Of a stretch of DNA of 64,000 nt, positions 35,801-45,220 are shown in pieces (positions within the stretch are counted from its first letter, which is position 1; every line of letters begins with the position of its first letter). The position numbers and the translations under genes are program-made. The notes below the pieces were generated by a model. That model was not told the origin of the DNA, did no database searches, and saw nothing but the letters and a program-made list of their open reading frames with translations. The stretch is from Ustilago trichophora (lineage: Eukaryota > Basidiomycota > Ustilaginomycetes > Ustilaginales > Ustilaginaceae). The stretch is taken from assembly GCA_900323505.1 (NCBI GenBank), contig OOIN01000011.1, positions 806,001-870,000 on the forward strand, written 5' to 3'.

Positions 35801-37337
35801 CGCCGTCGATCAGGGCGCCTTCCAACAGTTGTTGATCAACGTGGTCTCCAAGCCTACAGCCGAGCTGCAGGTCCTTGGAGAGGTGTCTGCTGTCGTCAAC
35901 CTGGCCGTTGGTCAAATCACAGTTGACTCTGTCCAACTCGATGTCCCCACCAGCTTGTCTTCGCTCAACAACTTGGGCGGTCGACTCGACGTGGTAGGCA
36001 ACGTCAATGTCATTGGTGGCACACCGGAGCATGGTATTGCACAGATCAATGTGACTTTGCACAATCCTTCTGTCATCTCTGCCAAGATCAAAGAGCTAAG
36101 CATCCCAGCTTTCCTCGACGATGCGCCTATCGGTCGAGCGGTGCTCCAGGATCTCAACCTGAAACCGGGAGACAATCCTCTGTCTGCGACATTCTACATT
36201 GCCCTCGAACAGCCATTGGGAAGTCCTACCGCTGTGAAATTGATTCGGCAACTGATTCAACCAATTCCGGGTACACGAGATCCTTACACGACCTCTCTAG
36301 TTGCACGCAACCCTGCCGGCCAACAACCGGGAGTTACGAATCTTGCCGCCCTCAACCCGGCCCTCGATACGCTCAATCTCAAGATCGATCTTCGAGGATT
36401 GGCGCTGCAGTTGATCCAACTGGTCAAGATCAACATCGAGGTACTCGATCTGTTTGCGGGTCCCGGCGGTCTACCATACGTCATCGCCAACATCGATTTG
36501 CAAAACGACTTGCCCACCCCCCTCGCCCTTCAACAGATTGCGGCCCGAGGATCCAAGCACGGTTCCGACAAGACCTATGCCACGCTGGATCATACTTTCG
36601 ATCCAACCCTCATCTTGCCGCGTGCAAGCGCAACTTTTGTCAACCCTGGCAGAGCCCAAGGGCGCGTACCGAAGGTATTGCTCCCCATGGGCCTCCTCAA
36701 CTCGATCGACATTGTCGGAAACAACTTGGACCTCTACATCACCAAAGCTCTGATCAAGATTGGCGGCAATGACGGCTATCAACTCCAGGGAGAATTGACC
36801 TATCTTGACGTCCCCGCCTCGTACACTCTGACACTTGCCGGTGCACCCATTGCCAATCTCGATTCGCTGGGTGGGTTGCTTAGCGCCTTGCAAGGCGTGA
36901 CTGGCCTTCTCTCGCCCAACGAACAGAAGTTGCTCAGTGACGGACTGCAAAATTTGGGATCGGGCAATATTCCAGGATTGGTGGAGAATGGATTCAAGGA
37001 TCTGGTATGCGTACTGCAGGATTTGCCCATCCCGCTGTTGAGTCAGGCAGGTTGCGAGCGGGCGTCGGCATCGACGGCCAGTCGCAGCAGTACAAGTGTC
37101 CAATCGGTCTCCCTGCCGCTTTCGTCGAATACCGCTACCGCTTCGGCGATCCCAGCGACGACAAGGGCTGGAGCATCTTCAGCTGCGCCTGCAGCGGCAA
37201 GCTCTCCCGCTGCCGCTTCGCCCGCCACAACGCCAGTAGCTGCCTCAACGCCAGCAGCAGCATCCCCAGCAGCAGCGTCTACAGCTGCGGCCAACAACAA
37301 CCCTTTGGGTGGCCTACTGGGTGGCATCGGTCTCTAA
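29820..37337 (+). CDS. giant single-pass membrane protein with three DUF3712-type tandem units
   Basis: This intronless gene encodes 2505 residues. The ATG at 29820 follows a CT-rich leader; upstream frame reading has only a TTG. Residues 1-65 are hydrophilic and basic. One membrane segment spans about 67-92 (CLLFLVPIAIVVGLVLLTGPILF cut short here), followed by a non-cytosolic region with N-glycosylation sequons. The rest consists of beta-rich sequence of the type found in fungal DUF3712/LEA-like proteins. Six modules of the form LxGLxG...NPS lie near 30525, 31424, 32840, 33690, 35080 and 35965. A WL..ALKTL element recurs near 30888, 33198 and 35449. All markers repeat every 2.24-2.32 kb, so the protein is three units of about 755 residues. 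The C-terminus (about 2420-2490) is Ala/Ser/Thr-rich. Fungal DUF3712 relatives I recall are vacuolar or secretory-pathway membrane proteins. The function is unknown. Confidence 0.85.
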   Translation: MRQVARRRNIGNPNDDGSIDDDNDRRAILHPSSYQGPQSYQPGQPIGFLAARKTIYAKKVFGRKLKFCLLFLVPIAIVVGLVLLTGPILFALANHIVNVSVVHLNSLEINTTQSAPGQYPVKLDARLTKTGIFPARAYFRAPVNLYWNTVPPNSREIHIGSIQLSHLGVTSQGYGTLKQSNTLTNVSDDNLALLARFLVNAEEATLKLNCSNVHPVALGFLPSWHNIAISKHANIKGLKGLGGVQVLKLDIPQDSPQGGAIVDAVGSLVNPSPFSIQLGNADLQMLYRDMPIAEASIKDFHLGNGNNTIPVQGRIYRQEGAENLEKLSDLVSILTNNDAAPVAIRVNPTSPNTPSWVKAAVDELKLVVPVRLPEPFNPLKRVSVGAMDVLVDPANSYAPILNSNDVSADVEIPFGLSINVQSAAVDIDVSTDKTGNRQPGLATLRGAQANASSALDLIGPSRRGGKAYVSLVNSTMSPSSNGDSQANKLFQQLIQAVAFGDTVSLAAKGTAAITADSAIGRITLPALKIATTTSIQGLSGLKRDPLQVLSFDVLGGSSSALDVVASATMGNPSKISVHLLGDTSVAITLPNGAGLGRATVRDLRMVPGSNTLNATAAVSFTEKSNALVQQYLQGKQSPVNVQGDSASTQAESLKSTLSGIKLNSSIAGLVDPLLLNAHVVILDSTAVVNNLADALPSVANPFTAAIDLQGAKGQASVLGLTVGHVDATNLPNAVVVPSRTNPNRTSNQPLPVSIDFDQPNAIFGLMRGLVVESGQNTAPLDYLMRVGGIKPVGVKQSSSASSLSSLSQRAAPFDGFSLPKYVMTALAAARADVNVNVDVLIGQYPLRTPFKQSNVNVSFDQSIEKLYSILGRPIMKAVIDAVQLDLTSIQVVDLAQSKVAVDVSASISKIGPFDAVVLLDKGVDVSWQGKTIGNVALPNVTIVPEVTRIQMRAELTIADPGLMSDLVKALLQEKSVDWTVSAPSMIIRAYDATLNGPGLTKKTSIKAFDRLRNAVTLGTFDLPSNDPAGGIHITASASVRNPSNIGINLDRLGVNFGLATSILGEAGLANRLNMTPSAQSDVNVAGRILPQSGQGLADFSAIAQNFISNKPTTLIVHGVYAGPESVTWLSEGLKTLEIPVTVPGIVLDPLKSVSMNNATLDFRNREWSPLISTDTVRAVVDIPFSFPFGVNNVGGSFDILYGGQGAARLVLPNSGAVTENRTVSLAIQNANLDIPGNYRGNFANKLAINAVQDESIGVGLDSNAVNALVSTASGDITVRGIPIHLDPALALKGFQGLRNSPVGIAGLDVVGGTRDYVIARVDASIVNPSQVRAIVGDVRMQVDYDNGGSIGDALVRNADIPQGPITLPVEAQLKLNSDIGRRLIKDFLTMGGPAIQAQAHGTSRSTAYGSLNPAVSTLAFGASVPRLNETLVTQAKLIVPPNVDKRLIVAATFILHNPFSATITVLHAKASATSLSGVLLGNVDADVNMVANGHSTQTSPQFPVRVNTNLGAIIGFFEDQARANNVDLGPLLPLIEPLKSRPNLDSSVAYAPAQNPGCPLNGATDVIGALQRSLQGAQLSADAQANVLVGQYRIDNVPVHLQPIALEVDDSLRYLIGPFGAPVVENLVKGLTLQVSNISASGLTADGLNVQVRVEIGGIGPFAAQVSFGKPLEARYKGRRIGTINVPTFCFPADGRLDLDVRLSVTDQNGFGDFVTDLIAQESLELEIFSDSIQANAYGVQFSKIGLQRSITLQGLQGLPGVVARTVSVVGETSNTLLVEADATLPSRTSIRVELPIIDVNFEYNNVVLGGVRVPAGTILAPNSDNNLHVKGQVNQITSNAQRAALGALASRFISANTTTVEIVGNSAIDANGQTIPWLTRALKTLQLKVDVAGQNLKPVTRVNLPDISADLTVARDSGYQFPISSQRTEAVVAIPFNIHVDVVSAKGTVFVANQGSPARAASLLLDSIPISGRIPGNNQSVTLGLSLKNSLLTAVDQGAFQQLLINVVSKPTAELQVLGEVSAVVNLAVGQITVDSVQLDVPTSLSSLNNLGGRLDVVGNVNVIGGTPEHGIAQINVTLHNPSVISAKIKELSIPAFLDDAPIGRAVLQDLNLKPGDNPLSATFYIALEQPLGSPTAVKLIRQLIQPIPGTRDPYTTSLVARNPAGQQPGVTNLAALNPALDTLNLKIDLRGLALQLIQLVKINIEVLDLFAGPGGLPYVIANIDLQNDLPTPLALQQIAARGSKHGSDKTYATLDHTFDPTLILPRASATFVNPGRAQGRVPKVLLPMGLLNSIDIVGNNLDLYITKALIKIGGNDGYQLQGELTYLDVPASYTLTLAGAPIANLDSLGGLLSALQGVTGLLSPNEQKLLSDGLQNLGSGNIPGLVENGFKDLVCVLQDLPIPLLSQAGCERASASTASRSSTSVQSVSLPLSSNTATASAIPATTRAGASSAAPAAASSPAAASPATTPVAASTPAAASPAAASTAAANNNPLGGLLGGIGL

Positions 37338-37843
37338 CTTTCACTTTCTTTCAATCAGTTTTCGGCTCTCACACATATACACTGTCATTACCTGCCTTTC
37401 TCCCGTCCCTTGACAACACTAACCCACTCACTGTACATATCATTTCATCGTCATTGAAGGTACTGTTTGCGTTAAATTGGTTTGTCGGCAACTTGCAAGA
37501 TACCCATCATCTTTGGCCTGAATTCTACGGGAGACGACGATTTTGGCGTTGATTTGACCGAACACATACGTGAACGAGGCGAGTCGCGTTCTAACTGTGT
37601 CGATAAGGCAAACACTGTGCAGCACGGTGTGGTTCTTAGCGGCTGCATCTCACGCACAGGAAAGCTCGCACTGCCCATGACAACAAGAAGTGCCCAGTGA
37701 TGATATTGTTTGATGTCATTTCCAAATTTCAGTTCACATGAGCACTGAGTCCAGAGGTGCTCTTCTCAGCCGCCGCCGGGACGCACAAGCAATGCTGGAA
37801 TCAGCGTCTGGTAAAGTCTGTCTGAAATTACAAGCGTCTCAGG
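37338..37843. other. convergent intergenic region
   Basis: This gap lies between the 3' ends of the DUF3712 gene and nar1. No gene is seen. Confidence 0.5.
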
Positions 37844-40798
37844 CTAGAAGAAGACCACGGTACGATCTAGATCCCATCCAAGTTGCGAGAGACCACAAGA
37901 GACCGCAGACTCCAGTGCTGGAGGTCCGCAAACCAACGCCAGAGTATCTTCGAGATCCTCGAGCGAAGCAGGTGTAGGAGGTGGGGGCGGCAAATGCTTC
38001 TGCATGCAGTCAATGTCGATGTACCCGCGTCCCATTTTCCAGTCTGACGCAGCTGCCGCGCAGTTGCTGAGAACATGCCAGATGTGAAGATTGTCCTTGA
38101 GAATGGCTTGTAAACGATCGAGTTCTTCGCGGATTAGGATGTCTTCCTCAGTCCTGTTGCCGTACAACACCCAAATTTGTATTGGGTCCAAATCTGCAGA
38201 TGAGTCGTTCAGCGCTTCATCGGCGATGGCTTTCAGCGTCGACCAGATAGGTGTGATACCGCTGCCACCGGCAATCATTGCCAGCTTACGAACACGTCGG
38301 ATGACATTGATCGGCTTCCATCGAATTTGATGCTGACCAAGGTATGTGAACGAACCGAGAGGGCCCTTGAGCTCAATGGAAATATTGTCGTCGGGTGGCG
38401 AAGAAGGATCCAGATTCTCGAGCAGCATCGTCATCTTACCTCCTTGAAAAGCAGGCGAGGCGGAAGGTACAGGGAAGTAGACCTTGATGAGAATGTCGAG
38501 GAAGCCGCGCTGCGTATTGCCACTGTAGGGTGTGTAAGCCCTCTGTACTGTCTCGACGACACCCGTCTTTGTATCTTTGCGACGAATGCGCACATAGACG
38601 TGCTGTCCGGTAGGCAGACCGAGCTCTTGGTCAGGGTCTCGGAGGGCGAAACGGAAAATCCTGGCATCGGGCGAGATGACCGTCTTGCTGACGAGTCGTG
38701 TCGATCGCCACTGCTTAGGGTGGAGGAAGGGGCCACGATGATCAATGGGGTCGGCTTGAGCTATTGTCGAGGCCGAAAGAGATGCCTCACCTACAACCTC
38801 GAGTCGACCGACATGATAGTCCCGAAGCATCTTCTTGGCATCCATCGAATGAATGGCCATGAAATCTTCGGTTGCATCGTCTCCTGCGACCAGACGAATC
38901 GACTGATCACCACCGGGATGGTCCGTCAGGAAACCAGTCCCATCGTAGACTTGGCCGTGCACAACGAACCAAGGATTTGGACCCTCGCCATCAGCATGCT
39001 CAGCAAGCTCGGCTGCTGTCACGATGCGATTTTCTTTGCTCGGATCAACCATGATTGGCATGAGACCTTGCGCTGCGGTGGGAAGGGCATCGCTTGTCTC
39101 GGTCAAAGCCTTGGAGCTATCGCCCTCTGCCTTGTTTTCATCGCCAAAGCGTGGATAGCGCGGGTTGAGTCCTGTTTCGTTCATTCTCTGCATCCATCCT
39201 CCGGGCGCGTTACCGGCCAGCGTAGGATGCTCGAATCGAATCCTGCTACTGTTGGCGCCCTCGCGGTGCACTGCAACGCGGAACCACCAAGAGTTCATCA
39301 TCGAGGTGGCATTCCAGTACATATCTCGAGGCATGGTTGCCAGACCTTCGTCCAACGCCCTTACTGAGATCACTTTAACGTTTTTCGCGACAATGTCGGC
39401 CTGAACGTCTACGTCGAGGCGCCAGAAGCACCAGGCGAAGCTCATCTCGGTGGCGCTCAGATCCAAAGTGCCAAAGTATGGGTGGTTGTGGATGGGATAC
39501 ATGCGATAAAGATCTTCGGGCCAATGGATCCGGGCACACCTCCAGCTGTGTCCGTCATCCAGCGATACTTCGACTCGATGGATACGTCGACCGCCGCCAG
39601 TGTACGCATAACCCTCGATAGGCAACATCTGCGGAGTGTCGCAAGAGTCGGCGACCTCGATCGTTTGGTTGTGGTCAGGAGAGCAGATGGCAGCGTTGAC
39701 GTTGAGGTCGTTGATGATGTACTTGGGATCGTACCACCAGTGCATTTCGCTGCGAGCTTGGTCAGCTGTGACTTCGGTGGGGAGCAGCTTGTTGTCGTGA
39801 AAGTGAAGGTGATGCTGGCTTTCACGATCCGAGACTTCAATGCGCTCTAGCCACTTGACCATCCTACCACCAATTTGACCGGGAACAACAAGACGCAAAG
39901 GATAGCCGTGATCGGGGGAGAGATCTTCCCCGTTTAGGCCCCAAGCAATGAGCATGCCCTTGGATCGGTCCAGAGCCCAATTGAGGCGTTGCGAAGTGCC
40001 GTACTTGCCCTTGGGAAGCTGATCGGCGCCCTCAAACACGACATGCCTGGCGCGCCCGGGAATTGCGACATCGTACGAAGGAAAAGAGGAAAGAAGCGGA
40101 TTCTTGGGCTTGCAGTAATCGAGCACGTCTGCCAGATACACACCAGTGAAGAGACCAGTCGAGACACCGGCAGCACCCCAGTTGAAGCCCAAACCTTTGG
40201 CGACCATATTTTGCTCTTTACGTCGATTGCCAGCGCAAACAAGCGTGATGGGAAGTGTGACGATGGGGAACCGTTCCTTTAAATCCTTGATGCTGAGTTC
40301 CACTTGACGTTCCACAAGACCGTGGATCTTGAGCTTCCACTGCTCTGCTTGCTCTCGTGTGACTCTTGGCGTGTCACCATGGGAGCGAACGTAGAAGAGA
40401 TTCTGCGGAGTGAGGAAGCCTTTGGAGAAAAGATCAGAGAGCGGAGCCTCGACATTGCAGGGATGCTTGCCTGTCAGTCGGATCATGCGCTCGTCACGAG
40501 CGATCCAATGATCAGGTGTGTTGGAATCGGTGGCCAGCGGTTGTACGGCTTCGGATGCTGGAATGGCGGGGAGAACCCTCTCGTCATAATTTGTGCGTGG
40601 CTGAAAAGGCTCGATCGAAGCATCTTCTACGAGATGCTTGGCTGCTGAGATGGTGGGACTTGGCGGCTCCGTTGTGGTAGCAGAAGAAGAGGCTGTCGGA
40701 GTGGTAGAGGAGGATGTGAAGCCAGAGGTGGTGATGCCGTCCTCCGAAGATTCTTTTGAAGAGGACGAGCTGGACGCGCTCGATGCCATCATCATCAT
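37844..40798 (-). CDS. nar1: nitrate reductase (NAD(P)H)
   Basis: Assimilatory nitrate reductase, a cytosolic homodimer, reduces nitrate to nitrite with NAD(P)H. It is a single exon of 984 residues; the start lies in a run of four ATG codons, and the first is used. A Ser/Thr-rich leader of about 60 residues precedes the molybdopterin domain, with its Mo-ligand cysteine in LVCAGNRRKEQ near residue 188. The dimerisation domain follows. The cytochrome b5 domain carries the haem-ligand motif DHPGGDQS near 630. The FAD domain shows RAYTPYS near 753. The NAD(P)H domain shows GGSGITPIW near 843 and CGPPALES near 960, ending in VVFF. All three redox modules are intact. It lies downstream of nir1 on the same strand, separated by about 1 kb rich in GATA motifs, consistent with nitrate induction and nitrogen repression. 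Confidence 0.97.
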   Translation of the reverse strand: MMMMASSASSSSSSKESSEDGITTSGFTSSSTTPTASSSATTTEPPSPTISAAKHLVEDASIEPFQPRTNYDERVLPAIPASEAVQPLATDSNTPDHWIARDERMIRLTGKHPCNVEAPLSDLFSKGFLTPQNLFYVRSHGDTPRVTREQAEQWKLKIHGLVERQVELSIKDLKERFPIVTLPITLVCAGNRRKEQNMVAKGLGFNWGAAGVSTGLFTGVYLADVLDYCKPKNPLLSSFPSYDVAIPGRARHVVFEGADQLPKGKYGTSQRLNWALDRSKGMLIAWGLNGEDLSPDHGYPLRLVVPGQIGGRMVKWLERIEVSDRESQHHLHFHDNKLLPTEVTADQARSEMHWWYDPKYIINDLNVNAAICSPDHNQTIEVADSCDTPQMLPIEGYAYTGGGRRIHRVEVSLDDGHSWRCARIHWPEDLYRMYPIHNHPYFGTLDLSATEMSFAWCFWRLDVDVQADIVAKNVKVISVRALDEGLATMPRDMYWNATSMMNSWWFRVAVHREGANSSRIRFEHPTLAGNAPGGWMQRMNETGLNPRYPRFGDENKAEGDSSKALTETSDALPTAAQGLMPIMVDPSKENRIVTAAELAEHADGEGPNPWFVVHGQVYDGTGFLTDHPGGDQSIRLVAGDDATEDFMAIHSMDAKKMLRDYHVGRLEVVGEASLSASTIAQADPIDHRGPFLHPKQWRSTRLVSKTVISPDARIFRFALRDPDQELGLPTGQHVYVRIRRKDTKTGVVETVQRAYTPYSGNTQRGFLDILIKVYFPVPSASPAFQGGKMTMLLENLDPSSPPDDNISIELKGPLGSFTYLGQHQIRWKPINVIRRVRKLAMIAGGSGITPIWSTLKAIADEALNDSSADLDPIQIWVLYGNRTEEDILIREELDRLQAILKDNLHIWHVLSNCAAAASDWKMGRGYIDIDCMQKHLPPPPPTPASLEDLEDTLALVCGPPALESAVSCGLSQLGWDLDRTVVFF

Positions 40799-41779
40799 GT
40801 CTCGCAGTGATCGCTTCGAAAAGGCTTTGGATAAGTCGTATATGCGACAAACGAGCTAGAGAGAGTAGTACGTGTGGAAGATCGACAGGATGGATCTAGA
40901 CGCGAAGGGAACAAGACACCACGATTTGACTTTGATGAAAGAGCAGCTACGATGTGCACAAGCGTTTGCGGGGAACTGATTCATGACCGCGTGTCAGACT
41001 CTCGAACAGAGCAGTGTAGCGAAACTTTCAGTGCCGCTAGGCTCCGGCGTGAATTCTTAGTTCGGTGAGCGACTAGCCAACCTCTTCCGATTCGCGGTCA
41101 AGCAACCCAAGGAGGCGTCTGAACTTATCAGCGGTCCGGAGGGCGTTGATGTTGGCGGTCATCCGGCTCATCTGATTGGTCGTTCGGGGTTGAGAGTACC
41201 GAGATTGCAACCGATTGCGATAAGAAGATGCGTCGTGCAAGGCCTGGCGAGACGATGCGAGGAATCTTAATCCAGATCCCGACTCAAAATCTGTGAGCTG
41301 TCCAAATCTGCAAACATTCGTGAAGCGATGCGGGAGAAAGATAAGAAAAGACACCCAGACTTTCCACAAGACCCAGAAAATACCCAAAGCGAGACTGCTA
41401 GATAAGGGATGACTGCGAGTCAGCTTTCAAATCGCTCGCCCGTCACGGTTCTAAATCGGAAGGGTCGTAAGTACGCACAGCTGGCAAGCGCCTTATCATC
41501 CCGTCTTATCGATACACGAGCTGCACTTCCGCATGAACCTGATTTGGCGATGCCGCTAACGGATCAGAAACGTGTCTACAGATCGGCCGAGTTGCCTGCG
41601 GCTTGGCATTTCGCACGTGTGTAAGGGTACCACAGCGTCTCTCGAAGCTCAGTCAGAGACACTACTGTGGTTGTCGCACAGCGCCTCTGCTCAAGCGACT
41701 TTCTTCAATCAGAATCTCCCACAAAACGATATCGAATGAGAACGATGATTCGTATTTACATCGGGCCAATGCAATGCCC
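40799..41779. promoter_or_regulatory. nar1 promoter region with GATA motifs
   Basis: No gene is seen. GATA-type motifs occur near 41127, 41219, 41338, 41400, 41491 and 41501, either as GATAA or as its complement. This is the pattern expected for a Nit2/AreA-type GATA regulator. The 3' UTR of nir1 also lies here. Confidence 0.55.
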
Positions 41780-44700
41780 TCACCAATCGAGCACGGACCC
41801 TTGACCACACGAAGCTTTGACCGTTGGCGAAACCTTGTTTCCCAACTTCTTGGCCGATCCTACCGGCGCGCGTTCGAGCTGCTCAGCATCCAATGGACCA
41901 GTGATTTCGACCGAATGCAATTGACCGCCAGCCAGAGCGTCTGACTCTTCAGTCGCGCGCCGCAGCATCCATTTGGATGTTGACAGCACCGCATCGAGTG
42001 CCTCGGAGGGCGGAAGCTTGAGGTAGACCAGATCTTGCGCTTCGTCCACCTTTGCCTCGAATACCATGATCGAGTAGTCTCCGTCGTTGCATTTGCCTCC
42101 TTCTTCGCCGGCCGAAGCGGAAAGAAGGTAGTTGCGCTTGTGCAGCGGACACGACACGTATTCTCGTCCCTTGTCGTCTTCTCCTACCAGGCCATCGGCG
42201 AGGACAAAGGCCCGGCGATGCGGACACATGTTCTGAGCCGCTCTGATACCACGGCCAGGAATGTTCCAGACAGCAATCTGAGTGTCTCCGTACTTGATGG
42301 TAGCCGAGGATGGCGCGTCGCTCTGGGGATCGAGATCGATGTACTTGCAGACGGGTCGCCATTCCCACACCGCGTCCTTAACAACGTCAAGGATGCTGAA
42401 GTGAAGGGGACCTGATTCGACCGGCCAGTCGATGGGTCGCTGCTGATCTCGCTCCGACAGCTTTTCTGACACCGCCTGTGTCTCGTCTGTGTTGGCAAAT
42501 TGACGGAAAGCTTTACGGCGAGCAGGGTCACGCACCACCTTTGTCCATTCGCAGTGATAGGTGCCCACGAGGACCTCCATCTCTCGCTCAAGCTCTTGGC
42601 AGATACCAAGCTTGTCGTCCACAATCACCTCTTTCAGACCTTTGAGACCGCCGGGGTACTTTTCGATCCATCGCGCTGTACGTTCGAGCTTGTCAGCAGA
42701 GCGGATGTAGAAGAGAATGAATCTGTCGAGGATCTTGATGGCTTGACGGCGAGTCACATCCTCGGCGATGAGCTCTGCATGACGAGGCTTTGCACCACCG
42801 TTTCCACCCACATAGATATTCCAGCCTTTGGTAGTGGCAATCAGGCCAAAGTCTTTACCTTGAGCCTCGGCGCACTCACGAACACAGCCCGAGACGCCCC
42901 CCTTGAACTTGTGTGGAGCTCGGAGACCTTTGTATCTCGTCTCAAGCTCGTGCGCCAGACCGACGGAGTCGCCGACACCGTACCGGCACCACGTACTGCC
43001 TACGCAGGACTTGACCGTTCGGAGGGCTTTGCCATACGCGTGTCCTGATTCGAAGCCGGCATCGACGAGCTTTTCCCAGATGGCGGGCAGATCCTGCTTC
43101 TTGGCGCCAAACATATCGATTCGCTGTCCACCAGTGATCTTGGTGTAGAGGCCAAACTCTTTCGACACCTCTCCAATCACGATGAGACCGGCAGGAGTCA
43201 CTTCACCTGCGGCCATACGCGGCACCACCGAGTACGTGCCGTCGCGTTGCATGTTGGCGAGGTAACGATCGTTGGTATCCTGCGTCTGTCGTTGCTGCGG
43301 GTTCATGATCCAGTCGTTGTAGAGCGACGACAAGATGGAGCCGATGGCTGGGCGGCAAACTTCGCAGCCGAGACTGTCGGATTTCTTGCCGACCGACTTC
43401 ATCACCGAAGTAAAGTCGCGCAGTTTCTTAAACTTGATGATCTGGTACAGCTCCTGTCGGGTGTAGGCAAAGTGGCCGCAAAGATGGTTCGAGATCTCGA
43501 CACCAGCTTCCTTGAGCGCCTTGTTGAGGATGCTCTGACTGAGTGGGAGACAGCCTCCGCAGCCTGTACCGCACTTGGTGGAAGCCTTCATCTCGCCCAC
43601 AGATCGTACTCCACCGTCCTTGACACAGCGGATCAGGTCGCCTTTCGTCACATTGTGACAGCTGCAGACTTGAGCTTCGTCAGGAAGGTCATCGCCCTCC
43701 TCTTCGCCCTCCTTCTTAGCGCCGATGATCAACTCAGCAGGCGGCTTTTCGATCGCTGCACCCTTGTTGCAGAGCGCAACCAGCTTGACGTAGTCCTTGA
43801 CGTCTCCGACCATCATCCCACCGAGCAGGTACTTGCCGTCGGCGGTAAAGATGTATTTCTTGTAGACGTCGGAAAATGGATCGCGGTAGGTGAGGGCCTT
43901 GACCGAGCTTTTGACTTCCTCAGGGGACATTGGGAGGGCATCAGAGCCGTCGGTTTTCGCTCTTCGTGGTCTGGTTCCAGGCAGAGGTTTGGTGATCTTG
44001 CCTTGATCCGCGAAAAAGTCGCCGAAGGAAGCCACATCGACACCCATCAGTTTGAGCTTGGTAGACACGTCGGGCGACTTCATCTTTCGCATGGCATGAT
44101 GCGGGCCCTCTGTGAGATTGAAGGCTAGCACTTCAGCCATCTCGATACCCGGGGCGATCAGACCATATGTCTGTTCTTGGAAGGACGCGCACTCTCCGAT
44201 GGCATAGACGTTTGGGATGCTTGTAGCCAGCTGGTCACCTACGACAAAGCCGCCGCCCTTCTTCTGAGTAGCGAGCCCGGGAACTACCTTGGCAAGCTCG
44301 TCTCTGGGAGTGATACCGACGGCGAAAACGAGCATGTCAATGTCAAAAGGCTCGTCTGGAAGACCGTCATTGCCGTGCATCAACATTGCTGTGAGACGGC
44401 CCTCTTGGTTCCAGATCAGATCGCGGACACGAGCCTGAAGTAAAACCTCGACGCCAAGATCTCGAACCTTGTCAAGCACGAGGGTTCCACCCTCCTGGTC
44501 GAGCTGTCGAGACAAAACCCAACGGTTGCGCTCCACCAGCACCACTTGATCTATTTCTTCAAGATCCAAGAGAGCTTTGGCAGCTTCAAGACCGAGCAGG
44601 CCACCTCCGATGACACCCGCCTTCCGTATGCGTCGACCGATTTTGTGTGGTGCCTCGGCGGCGTATGCGATGATGTTGTCGAGATCTTGAATGGTGCGGT

Positions 44701-45220
44701 AGACAAAGGTGCCTTTTGTTGAGAAGAATTGATCTCGACTGATGTAGGGCGGCAGCGAGGCGTCGGAGCCGGTCGCGAGGATACACTCGTCGTACTGGAA
44801 CTCGACACCGCGGTCGGTGCGGATGGTCCTGTTCTCGGCATCGATGGCGACTACCGGATCGGAAAGATGATAGGTGAGCTTGCCTTTGGCGTGCGAGCTG
44901 TACCAGGCCAGCTCGTTGAGATACAGAGAATCAACGGAGCGATTGGCAAAGTACTGGGTGAGACCAACACGATTGTACGCGACAAGAGGCTCCTCACCAA
45001 ATACCGTGACCTCCCATTCGTCTCGTCCGGACTGTAGGTCATACTTGAGCAGCTTCTCGATGAAGGCGATGCCGACCATGCCGAGACCGACGACGCAAGC
45101 CTTTTTCTTGTTCTTGACGGCAAGGGCAAGCTCAGGCGTCGTAGCTCTGGTGGATCCCGAGGCTGAGCTTGTCGCCTCAGAAGGATTCCAGACCGCTGTC
45201 TCTGTTGGTACGGGCGCCAT
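41780..45220 (-). CDS. nir1: nitrite reductase (NAD(P)H, siroheme)
   Basis: Assimilatory nitrite reductase carries out the six-electron reduction of nitrite to ammonium. The single-exon gene encodes 1146 residues. The open frame extends 16 codons further upstream but only to a TTG, so the ATG at 45220 (MAPVPTETAVW) is chosen. The N-terminal flavin module has VVGLGMVG near residue 48 and a second dinucleotide motif, IGGGLLGLEAA, near 206. A BFD-like iron-sulfur segment has CSCHN near 518 and KCGTGCGGC near 545. The siroheme/4Fe-4S cysteines are in CVGSTWC (about 737) and CVREC (about 780). A C-terminal Rieske domain follows with CPHRR (about 1000) and CPLHK (about 1022). This order is the fungal NirB-type architecture and it is intact. 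The gene is divergent from the nitrate transporter. Confidence 0.97.
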   Translation of the reverse strand: MAPVPTETAVWNPSEATSSASGSTRATTPELALAVKNKKKACVVGLGMVGIAFIEKLLKYDLQSGRDEWEVTVFGEEPLVAYNRVGLTQYFANRSVDSLYLNELAWYSSHAKGKLTYHLSDPVVAIDAENRTIRTDRGVEFQYDECILATGSDASLPPYISRDQFFSTKGTFVYRTIQDLDNIIAYAAEAPHKIGRRIRKAGVIGGGLLGLEAAKALLDLEEIDQVVLVERNRWVLSRQLDQEGGTLVLDKVRDLGVEVLLQARVRDLIWNQEGRLTAMLMHGNDGLPDEPFDIDMLVFAVGITPRDELAKVVPGLATQKKGGGFVVGDQLATSIPNVYAIGECASFQEQTYGLIAPGIEMAEVLAFNLTEGPHHAMRKMKSPDVSTKLKLMGVDVASFGDFFADQGKITKPLPGTRPRRAKTDGSDALPMSPEEVKSSVKALTYRDPFSDVYKKYIFTADGKYLLGGMMVGDVKDYVKLVALCNKGAAIEKPPAELIIGAKKEGEEEGDDLPDEAQVCSCHNVTKGDLIRCVKDGGVRSVGEMKASTKCGTGCGGCLPLSQSILNKALKEAGVEISNHLCGHFAYTRQELYQIIKFKKLRDFTSVMKSVGKKSDSLGCEVCRPAIGSILSSLYNDWIMNPQQRQTQDTNDRYLANMQRDGTYSVVPRMAAGEVTPAGLIVIGEVSKEFGLYTKITGGQRIDMFGAKKQDLPAIWEKLVDAGFESGHAYGKALRTVKSCVGSTWCRYGVGDSVGLAHELETRYKGLRAPHKFKGGVSGCVRECAEAQGKDFGLIATTKGWNIYVGGNGGAKPRHAELIAEDVTRRQAIKILDRFILFYIRSADKLERTARWIEKYPGGLKGLKEVIVDDKLGICQELEREMEVLVGTYHCEWTKVVRDPARRKAFRQFANTDETQAVSEKLSERDQQRPIDWPVESGPLHFSILDVVKDAVWEWRPVCKYIDLDPQSDAPSSATIKYGDTQIAVWNIPGRGIRAAQNMCPHRRAFVLADGLVGEDDKGREYVSCPLHKRNYLLSASAGEEGGKCNDGDYSIMVFEAKVDEAQDLVYLKLPPSEALDAVLSTSKWMLRRATEESDALAGGQLHSVEITGPLDAEQLERAPVGSAKKLGNKVSPTVKASCGQGSVLDW

